Source: Desulfobulbaceae bacterium BRH_c16a (lineage in GTDB: Bacteria; Desulfobacterota; Desulfobulbia; Desulfobulbales; Desulfocapsaceae). From it: a DNA stretch of 64,000 bases. This document shows positions 30,255 to 38,811 of this stretch, in pieces. The notes under the pieces are model-generated. The model saw only the letters and a list, made by a program, of their open reading frames with translations. It did not search any database and was not told the origin of the DNA. The stretch spans positions 1 to 64,000 of the forward strand of contig LADS01000002.1 of the NCBI GenBank assembly GCA_000961725.1, read 5' to 3'. A program made the translations under genes and the position numbers. Positions within the stretch are counted from its first letter, which is position 1; every line of letters begins with the position of its first letter.

Positions 30255-30352
30255 GATCTTGCCGACCCTCCGCATTTGGCTATGTGAGGTGGCCTGATCG
30301 GACGAAAATGGGGTGCTGGTGAACGGTTACGATCTTGCCGGCCTTCCGCATT
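30255..30352. repeat. Repeat B copy 2 (30278-30330) bracketed by 22-nt direct repeats GATCTTGCCGrCCyTCCGCATT
   Basis: Direct repeats at 30255-30276 and 30331-30352 (2 mismatches), period 76 nt. Confidence 0.88.
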
Positions 30353-30362
30353 CTGGTATAAT
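30335..30362 (+). promoter_or_regulatory. Candidate sigma-70 promoter for DUF2868 gene (TTGCCG-N16-TATAAT)
   Basis: TTGCCG 30335-30340 lies inside the direct repeat; TATAAT 30357-30362. Confidence 0.4.
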
Positions 30363-31950
30363 GGGGCCAATGAAAACACCATGGCATTATCAGGACATCA
30401 TTGATCTGGAATATTTCTTCAACCGTGACAAGGATGCAGACGAAACCGAACTGCACGACCGGGACAGAAGCATCTACCTTGAAAAGCAGGCTCGGCCAGG
30501 CAGCGGCGGAGGCTCGACACCCTCGCGCCGTGAACTTATCCGGCTCTGGTTGACTGCAAGAATCGAAAGCGATTTTCCGGGGGCGGACCAAAGAAGCCCC
30601 GGAACGATCTTTCGCGACACCCTTCTTCTTGCCAAGAACCTCGCTTCACTCAAAGGTGTGCTGGTTGGTCTCATCGCCGGGCTGTCCTTTTTCAGCTATA
30701 CCGGGACAACCCCGGTAAACGTCTTTCATTTCCTCCTTCTGTTTGTTGTCTCGCAAGTAGCCCTGACGATCCTCCTTTTATGCGGATGGCTGTTCCGTCT
30801 GGTGCTCCCGGCAATGAAGCTCCCCTCCTTTTACTCTCTGCTCTTTCGCGGGATGATGGACCGGCTTGCTTCGTTTCTCCATAAGCAGTGGCTGGGCAAA
30901 CTTGGCGCAGACAAGCGGGCAAGTTTCGGCCAGGCCTTCGGTATCGTCAAAGCCCGCAGTTCGGTCTATGGCTCCCTCTTCTATTGGCCGCTCTTCGGTC
31001 TCGTCCAGCTCTTTGCCGTCGGCTTCAATGTCGGTTTGCTGGCGGCAACCTTCCTGAAAGTTGCCACCAGCGATTTGGCTTTCGGGTGGCAATCCACACT
31101 GCAGCTCGGCAGCGAAGCAATACACCGGGCGGTACAACTCGCGGCTTTACCGTGGTCCTGGCTCCCTCCCCTGGCCGGCAGTTATCCTTCTCTTGCCGAA
31201 ATCGAAGGCAGTAAAATTATCCTGAAGGAAGGCATCTACCACCTCGCCACCCAGAACCTCATCGCCTGGTGGCCTTTCCTGGTGCTTTGTCTGATCTTTT
31301 ACGGCCTGCTCCTTCGCCTTGCTCTTTTCGTGCTCGGCAGGATGGTCGAGGCTCGCGCCCTCCGGCATTTGAATCTCGATACCGCAGACTGCCTTGCCCT
31401 GGCAAGAAGGATGCTGACGCCTCTGGTTTCCACCCAGGCCGCACCGGAACGTGAACGGGAGAGGGGCGGCAGCGAAAACGGATGGGCTCACGAAACGGCC
31501 GAACCACAACCTCAGACGCACAACCTGCTGCCGCAGATATTGCTCATTCCGGACGATATCTTCGGCATCTGTCCTGCCGAAAAACTCGCGCCCCTTCTGC
31601 ACAATCGCGGCCTTTCCATCAAAAGTGTGCACAAGTTCATGAGCGGCTATGAAGAGGATGAGGAAATCAAGGGGATGCTGGCCGACAGCTGCCGGGGTCC
31701 GGAAGAAGGAATCTTCATCCTGATGGAGGGTTGGATGCCGCCTTTAGTCGCTTTTCTCACCTATCTGAAAGAACTTCGCGGTATACTCCCCAGAAAGACC
31801 ATGATCCACCTGGGGCTGGTCGGACGCCCGGTGCGAAGCGGCTTTACTCCGCTTGCCCCGCAAGATCTCAAGCTCTGGCGTAAAAAGCTGGCGGCGATCG
31901 GCGATCCTTACCTCCATACTTTTTCCCTTACCCCCGACAGGAAGCCATGA
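30361..31950 (+). CDS. DUF2868 domain-containing membrane protein
   Basis: Multi-TM 500+ aa protein directly upstream of, and overlapping, a DUF3482-type GTPase; known pairing. ATG could be 30361 or 30370. Confidence 0.75.
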   Translation: MGPMKTPWHYQDIIDLEYFFNRDKDADETELHDRDRSIYLEKQARPGSGGGSTPSRRELIRLWLTARIESDFPGADQRSPGTIFRDTLLLAKNLASLKGVLVGLIAGLSFFSYTGTTPVNVFHFLLLFVVSQVALTILLLCGWLFRLVLPAMKLPSFYSLLFRGMMDRLASFLHKQWLGKLGADKRASFGQAFGIVKARSSVYGSLFYWPLFGLVQLFAVGFNVGLLAATFLKVATSDLAFGWQSTLQLGSEAIHRAVQLAALPWSWLPPLAGSYPSLAEIEGSKIILKEGIYHLATQNLIAWWPFLVLCLIFYGLLLRLALFVLGRMVEARALRHLNLDTADCLALARRMLTPLVSTQAAPERERERGGSENGWAHETAEPQPQTHNLLPQILLIPDDIFGICPAEKLAPLLHNRGLSIKSVHKFMSGYEEDEEIKGMLADSCRGPEEGIFILMEGWMPPLVAFLTYLKELRGILPRKTMIHLGLVGRPVRSGFTPLAPQDLKLWRKKLAAIGDPYLHTFSLTPDRKP

Positions 31951-33359
31951 TAACACCGGAATTTGCGATACTGGGCCATCCGAACGAAGGTAAATCTTCC
32001 GTTCTTTCCACCCTGGCCGAGGATGACTCCGTACGGGTCAGCCCTACGCCCGGCGAGACCACCGAATGCCGTTCCTTCCCCGTCATCATCGACGGCCGGG
32101 AAGTGCTGCGCTTCACCGACACCCCGGGTTTCCAGAATCCGGCAAGAGTCCTGGCCGAAATGAAAAAAAGGGCGAAATCGGGAGAAAACCCCCTGGTCGA
32201 ATTCCGCAGATTCGCCGCAGGCATTCCGGAACTGCACGATGACTATGAGCTTCTCGGCCCGCTTGAAAGGGGCGCGGGGATCATCTACGTGGTGGATGGT
32301 TCGCGCCCGGTCCGCATCGTCGATAAAGCCGAGATGGAGATCCTCCGCCTGACCGGCAAACCCCGGATGGCGATCGTCAACGCCAAAGAACATAACGATG
32401 AATATCTCGAAGACTGGAAAAACGAGTTTCGCAAGAATTTCAACTCCAACCGGGTATTCAATGCCCATCGGGCGACCTATGCCGAAAGGATCCTGCTCCT
32501 TGAAGCGCTCAAATCGATCGACCAGGACTGGCAGAAACCGCTGTCGCTGGTAGTCGAAGCCTTCAGAAAAGACTGGGCGGCACGCAACGCCGCCACGGTC
32601 GATATCATCACCGGCCTGTTGACCGATTGCCTGTCGCTGCAGCTCTCGGAAAATGTCGGCTCGGAAAAGGAAGCGGTGCATAGCCGGGAAAAGCTGTTCC
32701 ATACCTACAGCGAGACCCTGGCCCGCAAGGAAAAAATCGCCCACGAGCGGATTCGCGGGTTATTCAAACACAATATCTTCCAGTATGAATTGCCCCCTCA
32801 CTCGGTTCTCCACGCCGACCTGTTCGATGAACAGACCTGGCAACTCCTCGGAATGACGAAAAAACAGGTAGTGATTGCCGGCGGACTCGGCGGCGCGGCC
32901 ATCGGCGCCGGCGTGGAAATGGCCACCCTCGGCCACAGCCTGGGTATTTTTACGGCGGTGGGAACGGTTGCCGGTGCTCTCAGCGCGCTGTTTGGAGGGG
33001 AATCATTCTCCGGCAAGGCCCAGCTCATGGGCATCCCCCTGGGCGGCGAGCGGGTCCAGGTCGGCCCGGCCAAGTCGATCGACCTACTCTTTGTCCTGCT
33101 CAACCGCTCCCTGCTCTACTACCACCATGTCATCAACTGGGCTCACGGTCGCCGGGACTATAACAAGACCGGCCAGCCCCTCCTTGCATCCCATTCCTCG
33201 CAGGGGTTCACCAGCCGGTGGTCGGCCGGCAATATCAAGATCTGCCATGATTTTTTCAAGATTGTCGGCAGCAGGAGCAGTGATGGCGGAGTGAAGGAAA
33301 CAGCCAGGTTCCGGGAGCTGCTCGGGAATACCCTGCAGGAGATTTCGGAAAGCGAGTAA
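31947..33359 (+). CDS. DUF3482 domain-containing GTPase
   Basis: GHPNEGKSSVLSTL P-loop, DTPGFQNP G3 motif; overlaps preceding stop by 4 nt. Confidence 0.82.
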   Translation: MITPEFAILGHPNEGKSSVLSTLAEDDSVRVSPTPGETTECRSFPVIIDGREVLRFTDTPGFQNPARVLAEMKKRAKSGENPLVEFRRFAAGIPELHDDYELLGPLERGAGIIYVVDGSRPVRIVDKAEMEILRLTGKPRMAIVNAKEHNDEYLEDWKNEFRKNFNSNRVFNAHRATYAERILLLEALKSIDQDWQKPLSLVVEAFRKDWAARNAATVDIITGLLTDCLSLQLSENVGSEKEAVHSREKLFHTYSETLARKEKIAHERIRGLFKHNIFQYELPPHSVLHADLFDEQTWQLLGMTKKQVVIAGGLGGAAIGAGVEMATLGHSLGIFTAVGTVAGALSALFGGESFSGKAQLMGIPLGGERVQVGPAKSIDLLFVLLNRSLLYYHHVINWAHGRRDYNKTGQPLLASHSSQGFTSRWSAGNIKICHDFFKIVGSRSSDGGVKETARFRELLGNTLQEISESE

Positions 33360-33464
33360 TCGCCAACTTCTTCTGGCCTTCGCCCGGTTCCTGAATTACC
33401 TTTTATTCCGATCAACATTCATAAACCGGAGCTCATCGCAACCACATCAGAGAGGGCGCAACGC

Positions 33465-34088
33465 ATGGCACAGGTTATTAAAGGAGTTTTTCCGGAAACG
33501 AAAAAAACCGAAACAAAAAAAGACGAGAAGGCTGTCCCGAGCTATGTCCTGCGGGTTTCCATAGCCTTTTCCGATCCGCTCATCTGGCGGCGTATCCAGG
33601 TGCCCGGCGAAAGCACCCTGGCCCAGCTGCACGACGTCATCCAGCAGAGCATGGGCTGGAGCGACTCCCATGTCCATCAGTTCCTGGTCGGCAAGATCAG
33701 CTATGAACCCACCATGAAAAGCACTGTCATCCGCGAATCGAAACGCTTCGACGAGCACAAGTACAAGCTTTTCATGCTGGAGGAAGGCATGCAGTTCATG
33801 TTCACCTATCTCTACGGCGCAGGCGAGGGATGGGAACATGAAATCACCCTGGAAGAGGTCGTTTTACCGGCAAGGGAACTGAAACACCCTCTTATCATAG
33901 CCGGCGAAAGGGCCTGTCCGCCGGAAACAGTGGGCGATATCCATGAATACCAGGCGCTCCTCGCCGCTTCGGAAAACCCCGACAGCACAACCGGGAATCG
34001 CCTGCAGGACCTGGCTGGTCATCCCGATTTCGACCCTGCCCTCTTTGATCTCGAGGCGTCGCAAAAGCGGGTGTCGGTATTACGATAA
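33465..34088 (+). CDS. Plasmid pRiA4b ORF-3 family protein
   Basis: YVLRVSIAFSDPLIWRRIQVPGESTLAQLHDVIQQSMGWSDSHVHQF. Confidence 0.85.
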   Translation: MAQVIKGVFPETKKTETKKDEKAVPSYVLRVSIAFSDPLIWRRIQVPGESTLAQLHDVIQQSMGWSDSHVHQFLVGKISYEPTMKSTVIRESKRFDEHKYKLFMLEEGMQFMFTYLYGAGEGWEHEITLEEVVLPARELKHPLIIAGERACPPETVGDIHEYQALLAASENPDSTTGNRLQDLAGHPDFDPALFDLEASQKRVSVLR

Positions 34089-34176
34089 CACGTCAATTAT
34101 ATGAATGATACCAACGCAGCAGTGGGTGACCCTTTTCCTTTTCGATCTTTGATTGCAATCTTTTGGGTAACAACGG

Positions 34177-34216
34177 TTGACTCTGGAGAGAAGCAAGAGT
34201 ATGATTAAATCATACT
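34177..34216 (+). promoter_or_regulatory. TA promoter TTGACT-N17-TATGAT with overlapping palindromic operator AGTATGAT-TAA-ATCATACT
   Basis: -35 34177-34182, -10 34200-34205, palindrome 34198-34216, 19 nt upstream of the antitoxin ATG. Confidence 0.75.
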
Positions 34217-34235
34217 ATTTCATAAGGAAAAAACA

Positions 34236-34517
34236 ATGCAAACGGATAAAGCTGAAAGGATCACCATTACGTTGCCGTCTGAAATGCTGGCAGCGATCAA
34301 GGACAAGGTGCAGTCTGGAGCCTACGGTTCCACCAGTGAGCTTATCAGAGAAGCGATGCGCATGTGGCAGAGGAAAGAAGAAGAACACGAAACGCGGCTT
34401 TCTTTAATTCGCAACCGTCTGGTAAACTCGGCCAAAAGCGGTGCCCCCGTACCACTTGATGATGCTTTTAAAACAATCGAGCGGTTACACCAAGAGCGAA
34501 TGACAAAAGTACCTTGA
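34236..34517 (+). CDS. ParD-like ribbon-helix-helix antitoxin
   Basis: AERITITLPSEMLAAIKDKVQSGAYGSTSELIREAMRMW. Confidence 0.88.
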   Translation: MQTDKAERITITLPSEMLAAIKDKVQSGAYGSTSELIREAMRMWQRKEEEHETRLSLIRNRLVNSAKSGAPVPLDDAFKTIERLHQERMTKVP

Positions 34518-34852
34518 TGAAAAAATATAATGTTTACCTGATGCCGGATGCGATCAAGGACCTTGAGGAGATTTATAGCTATATAGCAGACAAAAGTGGC
34601 TACCCTGAGAGAGCATGGAAATTCGTTGAGAAACTCCGCCAAAAATGCCACGAGCTGGAAACCGCTCCCCTGCGCGGGCAACAACGAAGTGACCTGATAG
34701 AAAATCTGCGGATTATCCCGCTCGAAAAAAAGGCCGTTGCAGCCTTTCTTATTGATGAAGAAACGCAGGCCGTCCTTATTCTCAACATATTTTACGGGGG
34801 CAGAGATTATGAAGCCCTTATAAACGCGTTCCCAAAAAAACCATATGAGTGA
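34514..34852 (+). CDS. ParE/RelE-like toxin
   Basis: VYLMPDAIKDLEEIYSYIADKSG...ILNIFYGGRDYEALI; ATGA overlap with antitoxin. Confidence 0.88.
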   Translation: MMKKYNVYLMPDAIKDLEEIYSYIADKSGYPERAWKFVEKLRQKCHELETAPLRGQQRSDLIENLRIIPLEKKAVAAFLIDEETQAVLILNIFYGGRDYEALINAFPKKPYE

Positions 34853-34959
34853 GCACGGGCGGTCGGGGCAACACCACTTCTTTTACCTACGACGACCGAG
34901 GTCTTATCACCACCAGTATGGATCCATTATCCGGCGGAGCCGCTAAAACACAAAATTGA
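34849..34959 (+). pseudogene. Short Rhs/YD-repeat remnant
   Basis: Open frame translates GGRGNTTSFTYDDRGLITTSMDPLSGGAAKTQN*, matching YD-repeat character; no start codon or flanking coding sequence. Confidence 0.5.
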
Positions 34960-34970
34960 AATGGCCGCTT

Positions 34971-37664
34971 TTAACCAAACTGGAGATAGGCGACAGCGGA
35001 AAGGCAAAGCAGAAAGGCCGGCGGCGCAAACATCTTCAGTGAATAGGGCCGAACCGTCAGCAGCCGCTTGACGATGCGCTTTGTCGCATAGAGTGAGGCA
35101 ATCAGACCGCCGATGACTGTGATGAACTGAAGAATAAAGGTGGCATCGCGGCTCAGGATTCGGCTGGCTTGATACTCCCCGCCCATTCCGATCATGTCTT
35201 TTACATTGTCGGCCAGCAGCCAGATACCGCCGACGAAGATTTCCAGGTGCGCGGCCATAAAGGCACCAAGCACCAGCGGGATCATGCCGTAGCCAAGGAT
35301 CGATGCAGTTGTTTTCCAGCCATTGCCGGTAATCCGCGCCATGATCTGCGACATGACCGCATAGCCGCCAAGATAAATGAGTATACAGGCAAAAAAGAAG
35401 ATGCTCGCGGCAAAGGCCTGGCTATGGGGAAGGCCCATGCCATGGAGGATGCCCGGCCAACTCTCCAGGGCTCCCGGATACTTCTGGTTCATGGCGAACG
35501 GATAAAAAATGGCGGCCAGGCTGACCACCAGAACGCTATCCTCCAGACGCGGCGACTGCTGATTCCACAACTCCTGCGGAGCCAGACGAAGGTTGAGGTG
35601 AATTGAGTTCAGCTTGCAGTTCTTCACGCACTGACCGCACAGGATGCAATCCCGGTTGTTGTCCACCAGGAAGGGGTGGCGGAACATCGGACAGCCGGCA
35701 ACTCCCTCGTCGCCGTTGTAGCACAGATGGTCGGTGCAGCGGTTCATGCACATATGGGTGTTGGAGCGGAGTTCGAGAATGGACGGCATCGAAAACAAGG
35801 CATTGATGGCACCCAGCGGACAGAGATACCGGCACCAGACCCTTCGCTTGAAAAACACGCTGAAAAAAAGCGAGCACATCGTAATTGAAGCGATAATCCA
35901 GGCCGTGAGCAGCGGCGACCCATACGCATCCCAGGTGATTTCAATCCAGAACAGGAGGATGCAGAGAAAGGTCATTATCCAGCCGGAATACTGCTTGATG
36001 AGCTTCGGGGTAGGCCGCTCCGGCTTCACGACATATTGAGCCAGCCAGCCTGGCACCGACAGCCCGCAGATACTGCACCATGTTCGGGCAAGAAAAAAGA
36101 AAGCGAAAATGAGCAGAGGCCAGCCCACCACCCAACTCAAGGTCAGACCGATATTTTTTTCGGCGGTCGCCGGACCAAAGAACAATGCCGCCAGGACTAA
36201 GGCCAGGAATAGACCGACCAGTATCCTGGGCAACACCGGAAAAAAACGGCTGGAGAGAAAGGCCCGAACAGGGGGCAGCCGCAGCAGATTGAACTCCCAC
36301 TTGCCCTCCGACTTTGGCACCCCGAGAAGAATCTGATCGTTCAGGGGCTCGTGGCTTTTGCCGAGAATAACCGCCCGCTGAATGACGCTGGCCATTTCGG
36401 TCAAATTTCCCGGCCAGTCGTAGTGCATGAACATCCCCAGCGTCCGATCGTCCACTTCTTTAATGATCTTGCCGTACTGCCTGCTGTAACGCTTGAGATA
36501 GTACTGAACCAGCCGGGGAATATCCCGACGGTGCATCCGTAACGGGGCGGCCCGGAAATGCTGGTTCGCAACCAGGGCGTACAAAGTGGGCAGCAAACGG
36601 TTATGACCGTCCTCCTGCCGGTGCGAATCGGTGCAGATCAGGATAATCCTGGAGCGCAGCGCCAGATCGGTGTCGCCGCCTATTTTGGTAAAGGCCGCTT
36701 TCCGGATAATTGCGACAAGCTGCCGCTGAAAGTCGGGCTCCATATGTTCGGCATGATACAGGACTACCGTTCCCCCCTGCAGCCGCTCGAAGACTCCCAG
36801 CTGGTCTATCTGCGAGAAAGCAAAGGAGTCCCGCTCGTAGCCGAAAAGCTCTGCCTCCAGGTCCATGGGATCGATGTTACGGATATCTATTTCCGTGTAG
36901 GGACCATTCTTGCACGCGCTGGCGCGGTGGATTTCGTGGGCGACCATCCGCCGCCCGGTTCCCGCCTCGCCGGTCAGGAGAACCGGCGCCAGATTATCGC
37001 TGAACCGCCTGACTGCCCTCATGATCTGGCGGGCCAGGGTCGATTCGGGCAATCGAATCTCTCGACCTTTGTCCATGGCCGCTTTTTCCGGCAAGGGAGA
37101 AGGTTCCGAATCCGAAAAAAACGTGGGGTCCAGGTTGTGCCCGGTGCTTGTACGGCTTTTCTCTGTTTTTGTCAGGGAAGCTGCGTGATCATGATAAGAA
37201 ACGCGCAAACGGCTGGCCAGGGCGATGCCGAGTTGACGCGCTATGACATCGTTTTTCAGCAGCACCGAGTTGAAAGCATCGGCATCGAAACACAGCAGGG
37301 AGAGGTCGGTAAGAGCTCGGACGTTGAGGCAGTTGCCGCTGCCGGTCAGCAGGGAGGTTTCGCCGAAGTGACCGCCTGCGCCGATACGACCGACGATTAT
37401 CTGGCCGCCGCCCGCGACATTCATGGTCAGCTCCGCTTTCCCTTTGGCGACGACGTAGAATCGGCGGTCGTCATCGTCCTGCCGGTAGACGTACCGGCCC
37501 TGTTCGACCTGGAGCCAATCGGCGGCATCGAGAATTTTCTCGACCATTGCCGGATCGAGACCCTTGAACAGTGCGGACTTGAACAGGCTCAGCCTGAGTG
37601 TATCGTGTTCGAGCATGGGATGTAATCCGGATCCCTCATTCCAGTACCGAAAAAAGGCCAGCAA
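34971..37664 (-). CDS. cNMP-binding / sigma-54-type AAA+ / TM polyferredoxin (NapH-like) fusion protein
   Basis: 897 aa: cNMP-like YRQDDDDRRFYVVAKGKAEL; AAA+ GEAGTGRRMVAHEIH; TMs; CxxCGLSVPG and CILCGQCVKNCKLNSI 4Fe-4S cluster motifs. Confidence 0.85.
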   Translation of the reverse strand: MLAFFRYWNEGSGLHPMLEHDTLRLSLFKSALFKGLDPAMVEKILDAADWLQVEQGRYVYRQDDDDRRFYVVAKGKAELTMNVAGGGQIIVGRIGAGGHFGETSLLTGSGNCLNVRALTDLSLLCFDADAFNSVLLKNDVIARQLGIALASRLRVSYHDHAASLTKTEKSRTSTGHNLDPTFFSDSEPSPLPEKAAMDKGREIRLPESTLARQIMRAVRRFSDNLAPVLLTGEAGTGRRMVAHEIHRASACKNGPYTEIDIRNIDPMDLEAELFGYERDSFAFSQIDQLGVFERLQGGTVVLYHAEHMEPDFQRQLVAIIRKAAFTKIGGDTDLALRSRIILICTDSHRQEDGHNRLLPTLYALVANQHFRAAPLRMHRRDIPRLVQYYLKRYSRQYGKIIKEVDDRTLGMFMHYDWPGNLTEMASVIQRAVILGKSHEPLNDQILLGVPKSEGKWEFNLLRLPPVRAFLSSRFFPVLPRILVGLFLALVLAALFFGPATAEKNIGLTLSWVVGWPLLIFAFFFLARTWCSICGLSVPGWLAQYVVKPERPTPKLIKQYSGWIMTFLCILLFWIEITWDAYGSPLLTAWIIASITMCSLFFSVFFKRRVWCRYLCPLGAINALFSMPSILELRSNTHMCMNRCTDHLCYNGDEGVAGCPMFRHPFLVDNNRDCILCGQCVKNCKLNSIHLNLRLAPQELWNQQSPRLEDSVLVVSLAAIFYPFAMNQKYPGALESWPGILHGMGLPHSQAFAASIFFFACILIYLGGYAVMSQIMARITGNGWKTTASILGYGMIPLVLGAFMAAHLEIFVGGIWLLADNVKDMIGMGGEYQASRILSRDATFILQFITVIGGLIASLYATKRIVKRLLTVRPYSLKMFAPPAFLLCLSAVAYLQFG

Positions 37665-37845
37665 ACTGTCCTGTCAGCGTACTTGAAATTACCGTTCATT
37701 TCACCGCAAATTGTTGGAGCCAATATTTTTAGCGCTCAGTCGATCCGGTCTCTCCTAAACTTTTCCTGCCATTCTTCCGATATCAGTAGAGTGATCGGCG
37801 AAAAGAGGTTTTGCCGCATGGATATCGATTTTCGGGGTAAGAATT

Positions 37846-38565
37846 ATGGAATACACGGTGCAGCGGGGGGACACCATCGCCCATGTGACCAAGGTGATGG
37901 GCAGCGACTGGCGGAAACTGAAAGAGCTGAACCCGCAGGCCGTAGGCCGATCGAGCCTGAATGGCAATTGGTTCGTACGGGAAGGAGCCACACTCTCCGA
38001 TCAGCCGAAAACCGATTTTGCCGCAACGCTGAAGCAAGCCAATACTCAGAAACTCGATTCACAGAAGGCGCCCCAAACGGCGGCGGCCACCGGCACGAAT
38101 GAAGCGAAAGGTTCCGAAGAGTCGACTCATACCCTTAAAGCCGGGGAAACAGTCTGGGGTCTTGCGACCAAGAAGTACCATGTTCATCCTGAAGATATCA
38201 TGAGACTGAACAACATCACCGATCCCCGGTCGCTGCAGATCGGTCAGACCCTGCGTATTCCGAAGCCCCAGGCATTGGAAAAAGCGGAAGTGGTGGCGAG
38301 CTGGTACGGCCAGTATCATCACGGCCGGCCGATGGCCAATGGCGAGCCGTTCGATATGCACGGACCGACCATCGCCCACAAGGAAATTCCGCTCGGCACC
38401 AGGGTCCTTCTCAAAAATCCCGCCACCGGCGAACAGGCAACGGCGACCGTCACCGACCGCGGACCGTACATCAAAGGCCGCGACGTCGACCTCAGCTATC
38501 AACTGGCCCAGCAGCTCTCCCTGGACAAACAAGGAGTAGGCAATCTTATCATGCAGGTGCTTTAG
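37846..38565 (+). CDS. LysM plus RlpA-like double-psi beta-barrel protein
   Basis: YTVQRGDTIAHVTKVMG and HTLKAGETVWGLATKKYHVHPEDIMRLNN (LysM); VVASWYGQYHHGRPMANGEPFDM...TVTDRGPYIKGRDVDLS (RlpA). Confidence 0.88.
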   Translation: MEYTVQRGDTIAHVTKVMGSDWRKLKELNPQAVGRSSLNGNWFVREGATLSDQPKTDFAATLKQANTQKLDSQKAPQTAAATGTNEAKGSEESTHTLKAGETVWGLATKKYHVHPEDIMRLNNITDPRSLQIGQTLRIPKPQALEKAEVVASWYGQYHHGRPMANGEPFDMHGPTIAHKEIPLGTRVLLKNPATGEQATATVTDRGPYIKGRDVDLSYQLAQQLSLDKQGVGNLIMQVL

Positions 38566-38600
38566 TGCCTTGGAAGAATTCCTGCCGGTGAATAGAGCTT

Positions 38601-38629
38601 GTATTCTCCGCACTTCATGCGGTGAATAC
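38601..38629. repeat. Stable hairpin GTATTC-T-CCGCA-CTTCA-TGCGG-T-GAATAC
   Basis: Direct reading; in convergent intergenic region 3' of the RlpA-like gene. Confidence 0.8.
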
Positions 38630-38658
38630 CTTGTTCTTTTGGGAAAGATGAGTTTCGT

Positions 38659-38679
38659 AGGGTGCATTCCATGCACCCT
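38659..38679. repeat. REP-like palindrome AGGGTGCAT-TCC-ATGCACCCT
   Basis: Perfect 9-bp arms, 3-nt loop. Confidence 0.8.
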
Positions 38680-38700
38680 CAACTGCGTGTTCCGAAAGCC

Positions 38701-38760
38701 GTAGGTTGGGCTTTGAAGCCCAACATCGCAAAAAACGTTGGGCTTTACAGCCCAACCTAC
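38701..38760. repeat. REP-like 60-nt palindrome, copy 2
   Basis: GTAGGTTGGGCTTTGAAGCCCAAC...GTTGGGCTTTACAGCCCAACCTAC; same architecture as 6181-6240 with 2 arm mismatches. Confidence 0.9.
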
Positions 38761-38811
38761 AAAAAATACTCCGATGGAGGCGGTACAGGAGATTTTGCTG
38801 GGTGTTCCGCC

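Noticed and set aside
30255-30352. Considered as a second CRISPR mini-array (22-nt repeats, 54-nt spacer)
   Set aside because: The interval between the repeats is itself a dispersed repeat (29100-29151), the spacing is too long and only two units exist.
31908-32744. 278-aa reverse ORF inside the DUF3482 GTPase
   Set aside because: Antisense to a gene with clear GTPase motifs.
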